This document shows, one piece after another, positions 22,780 to 33,660 of a stretch of 64,000 nucleotides of DNA. How positions within the stretch are numbered: the stretch's first letter is position 1; the number at the start of each line of letters is the position of its first letter. Origin of the DNA: Desmodus rotundus. Its lineage: Eukaryota > Chordata > Mammalia > Chiroptera > Phyllostomidae. The position numbers were made by a program, and so were the translations under genes. Under the pieces are notes generated by a model. The model saw nothing but the letters and a program-made list of their open reading frames with translations. It did no database searches and was not told the origin of the DNA. The stretch spans positions 14,351,082 to 14,415,081 of the forward strand of contig NC_071397.1 of assembly GCF_022682495.2 (NCBI RefSeq), in the 5' to 3' direction.

Positions 22780-22940
22780 AAGTCGGGAGCTATAGGTTCT
22801 AAATGTGACTTTTCCCACAACTATCCATGTGCTATTTGGCAAATAACCTTAACTGTCTGTGTTTTGGTTTCTTTATTTGAAAAAATTATGACTCATGTAA
22901 ACTCTCACATTTTGTACAAAGATTTCCATGAAGCTGAAAG
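22780..22940 (+). mobile_element. MIR SINE
   Basis: Ancient MIR core in sense orientation: ggttctaaatgtgac, then ctatttggcaaataacctta and gtttctttatttgaaa, matching the MIR order in which loss-of-symbol blocks ggcaagt, taacctctctg and cctcatctgtaaaat follow each other. Confidence 0.7.
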
Positions 22941-23098
22941 TTTATTTCCAATAAGAAAATGCAGTTTGAAAAAGAGTCATATTTTCTTTAAATGGTACAG
23001 AAGCAGTGGCATCTAAAGTCTATCCCAGAAACATGCCTTGATTTCTCCTTTTATAGCTAAACTTCTAGTAGACTGATAAAATCTGTCTTTATTATTTA

Positions 23099-23521
23099 GT
23101 TGAATTTATTGGGGTGACCCTGGTTCAGAAAACCATACCAGTTTCAAATGTACAACTCAATAAAACATCATCTGCAGGCTGCATCGTGCCCCCACCACTC
23201 TGAGCAAAGTCTCTTTCCGTCCTCATTTCCACACCTCTTCGTTTACCTCCACCTACCACCCCATCCCCTTTCTCTCAGGCTATGCCCTCACTGTTGTCTG
23301 TCTATGTATTATATATATATAGATATGATTTGCTTAACCCTTCACCTTCTTTTACACAGTTCCTTCCCCCCTCCCTCTTGCCCTCTGACAGCTGTCAGTC
23401 TGTGCCATGTATCTATGCTCCTGTTTCTATGTCCATCAGTTCATTTTGTTCATTAGATTCCACATATAAGTGAGATCATATGGAATTTGTCTTGCCCTGA
23501 CTGGCTTATTTCACTTAGCAT
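23099..23521 (-). mobile_element. Antisense L1 3' end
   Basis: Begins with the 3' terminus aatttattggggtgac and tcaaatgtacaactc, continues through the C-rich UTR and ends in the ORF2-proximal ttatttcacttagca. It belongs to the lineage whose 3' end reads ccaatgtcaccccaataaa on the sense strand. ORFs across it are chance frames. Confidence 0.8.
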
Positions 23522-23669
23522 TAAACGCATGCCTACAACCAATGAATTACAGTGAGCTATAATCCCTCAGCTAAATAATCATGGTTCCTTGAGTTGTTTC
23601 CATAGGTCGAGTGATAGAACTTTAACATCAGCTTTAATTCTTAAAAATTATTCATCTACATTAATTGCA

Positions 23670-23810
23670 GTGTTCCCAGGCCCACCTGCATCAGAAACTT
23701 CTGGGTTCATTGTTAAAATGCAGACTTCTGGACTCCAATCCTTACTCATTGAATAAATCTCTAAGTGCAGGTCCAGAAATCACTTTTATTTAGCTGACTT
23801 CTGTGGATTT
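23670..23810 (+). mobile_element. MER5-type hAT-Charlie remnant
   Basis: Weak but ordered similarity to MER5A: acctgcatcagaaacttctg, gttaaaatgcagacttctgg, ctccaatcc and aagtgcaggtccagaaatc. Non-autonomous, no coding capacity, termini not resolved. Confidence 0.5.
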
Positions 23811-26236
23811 CTGACTACACTAAGTTTCTGGTTCTGTGTGTACCTGTAATGCTTTTCTCAGAAGAAATTACTGTTTCTGAAATGCACCAAACTTGAAAAA
23901 ACTTGGAGAGACAAGGTGTTTAGGAAGAGGATAACAGTTTACTCTAGGACTGACTGTGGAAGATCACTGCCTCATGTTTCAAAGGCCATGTCGAGTACCT
24001 TCCCTAAAAACCGCAAAGTTGGCTTGCGAAAGTGTTTGAGAAGGCTGTGGGGCACCCGTTCCCTTTCGTGCCTGTGGGCTAATGCTCCTGCTCTGGTGTG
24101 CCTCCAAGAAATAATCAAAAGAGACCATGGCAGGATAAAATATGCCCATAGTAATGCTTTTTAAAATACTGTCAATGGAATTTATTATTGGCTCAGATTT
24201 TGAAACCTAACTAAATAGCACTGAAAGACTCAGTCCTGCAAGTGATGGTCAGTAGCACATGGATTTGAAGTCTTGTTCCTGTGTCAGGACTCTGGCTGCG
24301 AGAGGGGGTTCATGGATTCCGGCCTCAGGGTTTCACTTCACGTCCTCGAGTCTCAGGGGCCTTCCCTTGTAACATGAATACCCTGAGACCAATGACCTCG
24401 GTTTGATGAAACTATTTTTTCTTACTCACCCAGCTTCTTCCTAATCATCCAAGAAACATTAGATGAGTTAGAGGAAAGTGAGTATCCATGAAAACATGAA
24501 TAAATATGTGGAAAAAGTACAAATTGCATGCAGAACAGAATATTTACATTGTTTCAAAGTACCCTTTTCACAAAATGCCTGTTAATTACAGAAGACAAAT
24601 GAGTGAGTTTACACGGGAGAAGCCTGGCAGCCACCGTCTTAATAAAGAAATCAAAATGAACATCGTCAGTAATGAGACAAATTGAAACGTGTGTGCCTGG
24701 GAGGAAGAACACAGCCTTACTCCTGTAATAGGCCCACCAAAGACATATCATTTTAATCTAGTCACAAGAAAATGTCAGGTAAACAAATTTAAGGGCATTG
24801 TACTAAATTTTCGGCCTGTAATGTTCCAAAGTTCAAGATCGATAAAGGTACAGAAAGACTAAAGCACTGTTTCCGTCTGAAGGACACTAAAAGCCATGGG
24901 GATCTTCAAGTGTATCTTGTGCTACAATATATGATAGATACAGTCGGTAAAACTTGAATGGATCTAAAGATCAGATGGTAGAAATTTCTTACATATTGAA
25001 AATAAACAATTTTCACTAAGTGAAACAAAACCAAACTCCTCTCGAAATAAATATTATTAGATTCGGATGCACTCTGCCCCACTGATGTGATCTGTATAAT
25101 TTAAGTAATGTAATTTACTTTTTCCTTACTAATTCTGAATTATGTACGTGTTACCATGTGTTGGCCCAGTATCTGGAATGTTAGCTGTGTGCAAATATTT
25201 TGGCACTAGTAAGTGTAACAAAATGTTAAAAGGGACTCTGCCGCTGTTAGCGTGATAACTGAGAACACCCGGTGTTCGGTAGCCCTGTGTTCTAGAGACC
25301 ATCTGCGCAGAACTTGCTGACAAGTATCCCCGAACCTTTCTGTACAACTGTCGTCAATGTAGGCTAATGGGGAGGATAAGGGCCAGCTTTAAACTGGAGA
25401 GGATAAAGTTCGATGTATCTTGGGTTGGACTGTAAACCACATAAAATGACACTATTTTTAAATAATCACGGTGGGAAAAGCTGTGATTCCTACGTAAAAT
25501 ATCTAGGGACATGGAAAAGAGAGCTTCTCATACTTGAAAAATAGTGATATAAGGGAAGATAAAAGCTACTTCCTACTTTAGCCTCACTCAGCCAACCCAG
25601 CAGAAACTGGTTGCATTAATTAAGTTACTAATTAACTACCTGCTATATGGATGGCATTGCTGCATACTTCATATTGGACCTGGTGCTCACCATGGAAAAA
25701 TATTAACATCATTGATTTCTGGTTTTAGAAGAATTATGGCTCCTAGATGTGTTTGGCTAGTTTATACAAATTAAAATTGAAATAATTCATTGAATATGTC
25801 TCCATACATTTATAGCTTTTATTCACAAAATATTACTTATAAGGACAAAGATACAGGGCAGGCCATGGCACCCTTAAACTTTGAAGTTGTTGTAGAGACA
25901 AAAATGAAAATCTCGTCTTAATGAAAGAGAATTTAAGGATAGTGTTCCCCACCTCCCCCCCCAAAAGCAATGGTCAATTCCTGAGAGCCTCCATGTTGAG
26001 AATATGTGTGCTTGAAGATTTTACCCTTTATTAAAAGAAAAATAAACCAGAGGACCAGGTTTGTGAGTAAACCTAAGGAAGCTTTAATGTTATTCACATG
26101 CGTGAAAATAAAAATAAAGAGAATATCAATTATGGTTCATAAATCTTATATTAGTAATAATGCTTAAATTAACTTCTAGTAAGTACCATTAATTTTTTTG
26201 GTTGATGAAAAATGTTTAGGCTCTCTTTTAGATGTT
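23811..26236. other. Unassigned sequence
   Basis: About 2.4 kb with no family I can name. Small ORFs (23,916-24,164 plus, 24,554-24,751 minus, 25,129-25,347 minus) lack domains. 24,240-24,380 and 25,250-25,340 are slightly GC-rich. A C run occurs near 25,950. Confidence 0.4.
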
Positions 26237-26588
26237 TTTAGTATTTATTTTATTTCATTTTTCCATCACCATTTATTCCCCCTGATACCTTCTGCCACCC
26301 TCCCCCGCCCCTCTCTCCCCAACACAATCACTGTACTTTGTCCACGTCCACGAATTCTTTCTCTGTTGTCCTTTTTTTCTCACTCCCTCCACCCTCCAGT
26401 CCGCTCTGCCTGAAGCTGGCAGCCTGCTCTCCATCTATGAGTCCATCCCCATTTTCTTTGTTAGTTCAGTTTGTTCATTAGATCCCACATATGAGAGAAA
26501 TCATATGGTATTTGTCTTTCTCTGACTGGCTTATTTCACTTAGCATAATGTTCCCCAGGTCCATCCATTCGGTCACAAACAGTAAAGC

Positions 26589-26625
26589 TTTCTTTCTTTC
26601 TTTCTTTCTTTTTTTTTTTTTTTTT
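26589..26625. repeat. (TTTC)n and poly-T tract
   Basis: Roughly five tttc units followed by about seventeen T residues inside the antisense L1, at a place where other copies have a short T-rich stretch. Confidence 0.9.
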
Positions 26626-26672
26626 ACAGCTAAGTAGTATTCCATTGTGTAAATGTCCTATAGTTGTTTTAT

Positions 26673-26882
26673 CTACTCATCTACTGATGGACACTTGGGC
26701 TGCTTCCAGATCTTGGCTATTGTAAATAATGTTGCAATGAACATAGGGGTGCATATATTATTTTGAATTAGTGTTTTGGGTTTCTTTGGATAAATTCCCA
26801 GCAGTGGCATTTCTGGGTCATAAGGCAGCTCCATTTTTAATTTTTTGAGGTAACTCCATACTGCTTTCTGCAGTGGCTGCAC
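26673..26882 (-). pseudogene. L1 ORF2 C-terminal relic
   Basis: Minus-strand 69-codon open stretch reading [20 protein letters not shown], then LLGIYPKKPKTLI and CTPMFIATLFTIAKIWKQPK, the conserved end of LINE-1 ORF2p. Truncated at both sides and non-functional. Confidence 0.85.
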
Positions 26883-26959
26883 CAGTCTGCATTCCCACCA
26901 ACAGTGTACAGGGGTTCTCCTTTCTCCACATCCTCACGAACATTGTGATTTGTTTCTTT

Positions 26960-28350
26960 TGACAGTTTTGAGACGTATATGCATATGTTTTGCATCATGC
27001 AAAAAATAAGCATATCCAGAGGTAAATTTTCCTCCATTTCTTTTACAATGCCTCTTTGACAAATTTTAATACCATTTCAAGGTTCTTATTGTGATTTTAG
27101 ATATGTGAGCAATGTATGCACATAACTAGATATAACACTGGACCAATGTGATTTTGCCTGTAGCTGTGTTTTTTCAAAATCCTTTTCTTATCTGATAAAA
27201 GTTACAGAGCATGTTCTTCAACTGTAATAACTTCAGTCCAGCTCTTGCGAAGATGTAGAGGACCATTTTTATCAGATATCAACAGCTTCTCTCTATCTAC
27301 TGGCAACAAATGCTATTTGGAATTATAAATTCTACCTTTATTATTGCAATTTCTTTTTATCTAAAAAAGACAAACTAAGAAAACCTGTATTTCCATTTTC
27401 TCATTTTCTTTACTTCTGCTTTTATATCCCCAACACTCAATTCCCACTTTTTTAATAATTATCTCTAACATGAGGGATTCAAATTTAAATAAACCTCAAA
27501 CAAAGTATCAGTCTTGAGAAATGAACATACAAAAGACTAAACTGTTGCATCACAGATTGGAGGAGGGGTGATCTTATTTCCAAAGGATCTTCTTACCACA
27601 GGAAGCACCCACCCAGCTGACCCTTTGTGAAGCCTCAGGCATGACTGGCGGGGGAGGGGGTGGCACTGCAGAAAAGAAGGGTCATATTACACATTCCTCC
27701 TGAGGGAAAGGGAAGCAATTGAAGTTTTTTCAACAAATCCACGGTGCACATGTTTTACACGGAATTATATAGATTCAAGCTCTCCTGCATGTGGAAAAAC
27801 AAGATTAAATATAATTTTAACATTTACAGCTGAAAATACCTACTTTCAAAGTGTTAGACAGAAGACCTTTTCTTTGCTTATCAAATCTTATAATGTTGAA
27901 AAGCAGATGCATAAATATAAACATGGTACATTTTAATAGCAGCAGCCATTTGCTGGAAATTTTGGATTTTTCCAAAATGATGATCAATTTGTGTCACGAT
28001 CATTTTTAAATGTTTAAATAAACCTAAAGTACAGCAACATCATTAAAATTAGGTTTTATGCTTGGGGCTTCATTTAACTTAAATGTATGAGTAAAACTTA
28101 TCTGCTTTTTAAGGTCAATTCTTCATATGCTTGGTTAGAGGCATAGTTAAAATGAACACTTTAACTCATTCTTATTAAGAAACCTTAATACCCCTCCCCT
28201 CTTATAGAATATAAACATCCCAAAAATCATGGAATGTAATATGAGCCTGGTGATAATATTTCCAATTCTTTGAAATATATATTTCCACTGAGAATAGAGA
28301 AATTTTCTATGGATTAATATTAATCTTGTACTTCAAAAATTATGCTGTAG
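26960..28350. other. Unassigned AT-rich sequence
   Basis: No gene or repeat recognised. A G-run block lies near 27,640-27,665. No ORF above 66 codons except frames continuing from the L1. Confidence 0.4.
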
Positions 28351-28352
28351 AA

Positions 28353-28554
28353 CAGAGGTGTCCAACCTTTTGGTGTCTCTGGGCCACATTGGAAGAAGTA
28401 TTGTCTCGGGCCACTCATTAAATGCATTGCAACATGTCATCACAAAAAAATCTCATTATGTTTTAAGTAAATTTACAATTTTGTATTGAGCTGCATTCAT
28501 AAGCATCCAGGGCAACATGCAGACTACGGGTCACTCACGGGGTCAACACCCCTG
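28353..28554 (+). mobile_element. Non-autonomous hAT-like DNA transposon
   Basis: A 202-bp element. Its left end cagaggtgtccaaccttttg and the reverse complement of its right end (caggggtgttgacccc) form imperfect terminal inverted repeats. The interior has the well-known gggccacattggaagaag and atctcattatgttttaag blocks of an old mammalian hAT-type MER family. The eight bases before it (ctgtagaa) fit the hAT target preference; the right-hand duplicate is ambiguous. No transposase. Confidence 0.7.
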
Positions 28555-28979
28555 CAGAAATTGCAAAACCTCCTTTTATGGAACATTGAACAAACACTGA
28601 TAAAATAATTCAAAGTGCTTTCTTAAATAACTACACAAGTGTGTAAAATATAAAGGAAATCTTGAGTCAAATGCAGTCAGGCAACAAGGACCATGGATTT
28701 AAGCTGCCACTGAAAATGAATGTCAATCTGGGGCATACATAGACCCCATGTTACTTAGAGCTTCAAGAGTAAGGAGTTGACCAAATCACATACAACTATC
28801 CTACAGCGGATGGAGACACTCCATAGATGCAAATAATAAAGGTAGTGAAGTATATTTAATCTGGCTTTGGCATTTTTGCAAATAAAACCTTCATTAATAC
28901 TATGTGCTTCAAAGATTGGACTTCAAGTATTTTGTTGTCTGAATCTACTATGTTTATTTACTTCAAAATATATAAGTCA

Positions 28980-30780
28980 AGAATTGCAATTTATACTGGG
29001 CCCAGACCTATTTTTTACCCATGTGCCTTGAAGAAGCTATCCAAAATTATCTCTGGAAAAATACATATCCAACACATAATTTCAACAAATATGAGCTCTC
29101 AATAAAAAATTATACCAAACACAAAAGAGAACAAGCTACCACAGGTGAGAAGCAACAGAAAGAACACCACCAGAATTATAAAAACTCAGATATTGAAAAT
29201 GTTTTAAAAGAACACTAAGGAGATATGCTTAATAAATTTTAAAGAAATAAGATGAAATTGAAAATATACCAGGATAAAAAGACTACCATTAGAAAATGGA
29301 GGCAAAATGCAATATATTTAATAAAGAACTAGAGAAAAGTTATAGAGTAAATAAATATAATTAAAATGAACAATTTAATGATATGTTACACAGCAGTTTG
29401 AGAGTGCTGAAGAGATACAGTGAATGGGAGAAAGATCAAAGAAATCACACAGCCCTGGCTGGTATGGCTCAGTTGGTTAGAGCATCATCCCATAAACCAT
29501 AAGGTCACAGGTTTGATCCCCAGTCAGGGCACACATCTAGGTAGGGGTGTGTATGAGGGACAACCAATCAATGTTTCTCTCTCACATCGATGTTTCTCTT
29601 CCTGTCTCTCTCTTCTTCCCTTCCCTCTCTCTAAAATTAGTAAGCATGTCCTTGGGTGAGGATAAAAAAAATAAAAATACATCACAGAAAATATAGCACA
29701 AAGATTAAAATATGAAAAAAAAATGAAGGAAAGTGTAAGAAATGTGGATGATAGAGTGAGAAGATCCAAAATGTATTTTAAATAGATACCATGAAGAAAT
29801 AGTAAAAAATTATATACAAGTAATATAGAGAGGTAATATCTAAGAATTTTATAGTATTAAATAAAATGATGAACGATGACATTTGGTAAACAACAAATCC
29901 CAACTGACATAAATTAAAAGAAATTTTTAACTAAACAAATCATGCTAAAATAGCAAAGAATAAAGAACTTAGGAGCTTTGAAAAAAATTAACTGGCATAA
30001 TGATTAGAATGCACAGTTTTCCAGAGATATAACGATAGCAAGTGAAGAATAAAATATGTTCTCAAAATTCAGAGAGAAGATAAATGCCAATTATATTGGT
30101 TTTTAGAAAATCTGCTTTCAAGAATTAAAGAAAGTAAAGATATTTACAGATACAAAAACTTGCTCTTATTAAAAGAACTTCAAAATGACCTAATTTTTTT
30201 TTAAATGGAGAAAATATTAGTGGAAAGAATATCAGGTAGAAATGATATTGGTGAGCAAAGAGAATAATTATGCATGGACATCCAAAGATAAATTAATGGG
30301 GTAAAAATAATAATTATTAGTTTTGGTTTGTAAGAAGTTTGAGATAAAATAGTGGACACAACCCTGTAATGCCCCAAGTACCCAAGCAAGCTGCTGAATG
30401 TCATTCCCATTACTTAAGTCCTTTCCCTCTGCTTTTCAGTGATGCTCGCTCTTCTTTCTGCCTGACAATTTGTTGTTTCTGTGCAGTTATTTCCATCAGA
30501 GAGGAAAGGGAATGCTTAGAGTTAAAGCAATCCTAGGTCTTTATATTACTGCAATTGTATGCAAAAAGGTTACTTCATTACATATTCATTTGAATGTTGA
30601 TGGTAACTACTAAAAGAAGAGAAATCATCAAATGGAGTGGAGAGGAAACTGCAATAATAACCTTAAACAATATAGGAAAAAGACAGAAAAAAATATTACT
30701 CTAAGGGGAGAGAAGGGTAAAACATGACAAATAGAACAGTGTAGATAGAAAATATTCAAATTAAATTATGTCAATAATTT
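28980..30780 (+). mobile_element. Old L1M, ORF1 to ORF2-start region
   Basis: A-rich, sense-oriented relic of LINE-1. It shows ORF1-like purine-rich coiled-coil sequence (29,090-29,440), the post-ORF1 region (atatcaggtagaaatgatat near 30,225) and a segment near 30,700-30,790 resembling the start of ORF2 (catgacaaatagaacag). A VES SINE interrupts it. Frames are destroyed throughout; the ORFs at 28,902-29,218 are accidental. Confidence 0.5.
29453..29690 (+). mobile_element. VES-type tRNA-derived SINE
   Basis: Head ccctggctggtatggctcag. The polymerase III A box lies at 29,465-29,476 (tggctcagttgg) and the B box at 29,510-29,520 (ggtttgatccc). The body has gtcagggcacacatc, then the CT-rich segment. 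The tail contains catgtccttgggtgagga before the A-rich end, marking a different subfamily from the copies at 9,296 and 48,479. A TSD is uncertain (atcaca on both sides). It is nested in old L1M sequence. Confidence 0.92.
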
Positions 30781-30924
30781 CAATAAATTTGCAGATAATA
30801 AAAAAATAACTGCATTTAACAAGACCTCTTCTTCCTCCCTCAATAATTTCTTTCTCCCTCTGCCTCTGCAAGCATAGACACAAACTACACAAATTATGGC
30901 TAATGAGAAGTAAAGAGAGCTTTA

Positions 30925-31260
30925 TGTTCTACTTCCAGTAGGTGCCCTTGAAGGGAGAAGATGAACGTTTCCATCCCTTTCTCCTTTCTTGCCGAAATGA
31001 GAATATGATAGCATGAGCTTAAATAGCTCTCCTGGGTATGAGGAGGAAGCTGTGTGGTGAGGATGATAGAGCCACAAGATAGAAGGCACTGGCTTTCCTC
31101 CCAACACAGAGCCCCATTCCAGCCTGGGTCGCCTCCCTTCAGATTTGGGTTTCATAGGCTGTGATCTTGAGAATGAAGCCTGCACGGACCTGAGAAGTAG
31201 GCTTAAGGCCATTTGGACAGGGGATACCATAGTCTCAAGGAACCAGAACATCATCTAGAA
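30925..31260. mobile_element. Old mammalian interspersed repeat, family unresolved
   Basis: The block tttccatccctttctcc, then gaaatgagaatatgatagc, ggaagctgtgtggtgaggat and the phrase agtctcaaggaaccagaac resembles a widespread eutherian medium-reiterated repeat. I cannot name it with confidence. A minus-strand ORF of 110 codons here has no domain. Confidence 0.4.
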
Positions 31261-31384
31261 ATGCTCCAGGTGGACATGTTCCCTTGATGAGAAGAAAAAC
31301 ACAGCTAGAGGAAATCCAGAGCAGACCCTCTAAAGAAGGACTCCCAGGGTAAAAGTTTGGCACTTGGACCTCAGGGGCATGACA

Positions 31385-31500
31385 AACCCCTCACAGAGTT
31401 GTGATGAGGGGTTAATGACATATCGTATGGCAAGTATGTAGCTCATACCCAATACACAGTAAGCATTCGATGCCAGCAGTAATAGTGGATAACTGGGTGC
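31385..31500 (+). mobile_element. MIR SINE 3' part
   Basis: gttgtgatgaggggttaatgac, atggcaagtatgtagctc and acacagtaagcattcgatg match the MIR tail order (ttgtgaggattaaatga, then cagtaagcgctcaat). Confidence 0.65.
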
Positions 31501-32838
31501 CAGGCATTTGTGCTGAGCACAGAGCCAAGACTGACCCTGGCACTGACTCCTGAAAGCATTCCTATTACCTAGTCCTTTCTCCTCCTTTTCTATTTTGTCA
31601 GTGATTTCAATACATGTGCCCGATAATACAACATAACTGTGCCTTTAATAAGACATCCTCCCCCTCAATTTCTCTCTCTTTTCTTGCTCTAGCTTTCCTT
31701 CTGTCAACATTTCTGTTGTTGTTCAAGCCTAGAAGAGAATTATTTCGACTCCTATTAAGAATGTAATCTCTCATAGAGCAACATGGTAATGGAACTGCAG
31801 GAAATGTTCACCTGTGAGAAGCATTTATCCTACTCCAAATTGATGCTGCTTCATGGTAGGGCTCACATGGAGAGTCCCACAGCTCTTCAAAGCAATAGAT
31901 GAGCGTAAATTCTCATTTCAGCTCTAGGCTTCCAGGAATGATAAACTACAGTGAAATAGGAGGACCAACCATGGAAAAAACCGATGAGCCTTGGTCCTAC
32001 AAATTCAATCAGGGACAAATCCTCAGCCTAAACCCTTAGATCAGACTGAAGTCCTTTGAAATTGCAGTTTGTGAAAGATAGTTCTTGCCAGTTACCTTTA
32101 CATTTGGTTGGCCAGCAAATTAAATTTCCAGGTCACAAAATGTTGCCAATAAACAGAATCCAAAATAATAATACATTTTTATATTTCCTAAGCACTTTAC
32201 AGCAAAATCAGTTTATAACCATCTCTTGTGGCCAACAATGATTTTATAAGTTCTGACTAATACCTTCATGGGACAATAACCAACTAACATTATTTTATCT
32301 CTGATAGTGTTTTTACAGGGATTTATAGATGCAACAAAAACAGTTGTCTTTATAGAGTTTTCCACCAAGAAGTATTTCTCAATCTTCTCACAGGAGGAAT
32401 ATTGTAAATAGGAGCTAATTTCTTCCATCTTTGGGGAAATAATCTGTTTTTATCAGATAGGAAGAAAATCAATCCAGCTTTGAGAAATAATTCCTATTTG
32501 TATAGTCTTTACAATTGGTAATATTGACAGATTGGAAGAAATACTCAGGAACTCATACTCATAGTGAAACTTGAAATCAACAATGGGCATGATCTCTTTT
32601 TTTGAAGACTGTTTGGGCTCACTGGAAGTGTCCTAAATTCCCCAGAGCTAGAGCTGAGAATTCATCCTGAGAATGAATTCTTGCATTACCGTGTGTGGGA
32701 ATCCCTCACTGGAATAGCAGTGGGTGATTAAAGCTACAGTGACTCACCTGGGAACTTACCAGACCCATTGTTTTCCAGAGTCTCAGAAGGTTAAAACTGG
32801 AGACCGCCTTGAGGATCTCTCCAGTAGCTTTCAACTCT
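31500..32838. other. Unassigned sequence
   Basis: No gene. 31,556-31,690 repeats nearby sequence from 30,403-30,870 (reported separately as a finding). 32,056-32,428 holds short opposing ORFs without domains. The start tttaaaactggagacc region near 32,790 may be another trace of the ancient SINE-like repeat. Confidence 0.35.
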
Positions 32839-32839
32839 A

Positions 32840-33113
32840 ATGGCCTATAAGTGGGAACTAATCAACAAAACAAACAAGCAAGCAAAATATAACCAGAGAT
32901 ATTGAAATTAAGAACAAACTGACAGTAATCAGAGGGGAGGTGGGATGGGGTAATGGGGGGACAAGGGGGAACAGTTTTCAGAAACATGTATAAAGGACAC
33001 ATGGACAAAACCAAGGTTGGGGAGTGGGGATGGCTGGGGTAGTGGTGAGTGGTGGGGGGGAAATGGAGATAACTGTACTTGAACAAAAATTTTTTTAAAG
33101 TGGGAAAAAAAAG
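32840..33113 (+). mobile_element. L1 3' end, 5' truncated
   Basis: Sense L1 tail: cctataagtgggaactaatc, then aagaacaaactgacagtaatc, the G-rich 3' UTR (aatggggggacaaggggg), acatggacaaaacc, and the terminus atggagataactgtacttgaac followed by A-rich sequence. About 270 bases. The G-rich 3' UTR is normal for this L1 lineage. Confidence 0.85.
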
Positions 33114-33479
33114 AGCTGTCTGGAGAGCATTACATCTTACAGGTATCCAGGAGAACCTCAGAGCAGTTAAATCAAAACACCTGGGGATGACGACTAACCA
33201 TCAGGATATGTTTAAAGTCCCACCATGCAACTAGGTTAATACTCAATTTTCTTTTAGCCAAACTCTTCAGTAGAAGAGGGAATCCAGTAATTCCAGGGAT
33301 AGTGGATGGTAACAAGTTCATTCTGCTTTTTTTTTCTTTTTCTTTTAGCTAATGGTTCCGTGTCCAGAAATTAAAAGCTCTCAATCAGCTCAATATATCT
33401 GTACCCTGAAAGAACAACTTTCAGGAGCTTCTTAGATCCCACTACATAAACCAGTCCATATTTTATTTTACTTTAAATA

Positions 33480-33530
33480 ATTATTTCTTTTTCAATTACA
33501 GTTGACATACAATATTATATTTTAATGAAG
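33480..33530 (-). mobile_element. Short antisense L1 3' terminus
   Basis: tttctttttcaattacagttg followed by acatacaatattat resembles the antisense 3' terminus of an older L1 subfamily, close to the fragment at 47,645. Very short, so the call is weak. Confidence 0.4.
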
Positions 33531-33589
33531 CATAAGGGCAATTTTAGGAGAATCATGTTATAAGTCAGCATAGATTTAGAACATCAGGA

Positions 33590-33660
33590 CATCCATGCAT
33601 TAAATGGGTTATTCTAGGTAGCCTCTAAGATCCCTTTTTAGTCTAACAGTCTTTGTTTAA
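33590..33660 (-). repeat. Ancient SINE-like repeat trace
   Basis: ttattctaggtagcctctaag followed by atcccttttta and tctaacag corresponds to a tail phrase of an ancient mammalian SINE-like repeat (also 52,079-52,178; opposite orientation near 14,410). Confidence 0.4.

Larger units (their letters stand above)
26237..26958 (-). mobile_element. Antisense L1 3' end
   Basis: Starts at the T-rich tail and 3' UTR (tttttccatcaccatttattc), contains the C-rich UTR and then ORF2 C-terminal codons on the minus strand. It is 5' truncated near 26,958. It resembles the 17,883 copy more closely than the 6,088 or 56,201 copies. A TTTC/T tract has expanded at 26,589-26,625. Confidence 0.85.

Noticed and set aside
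23148..23456. 102-codon plus ORF
   Set aside because: Antisense L1 3' UTR again; same type of chance frame as at 4,078.
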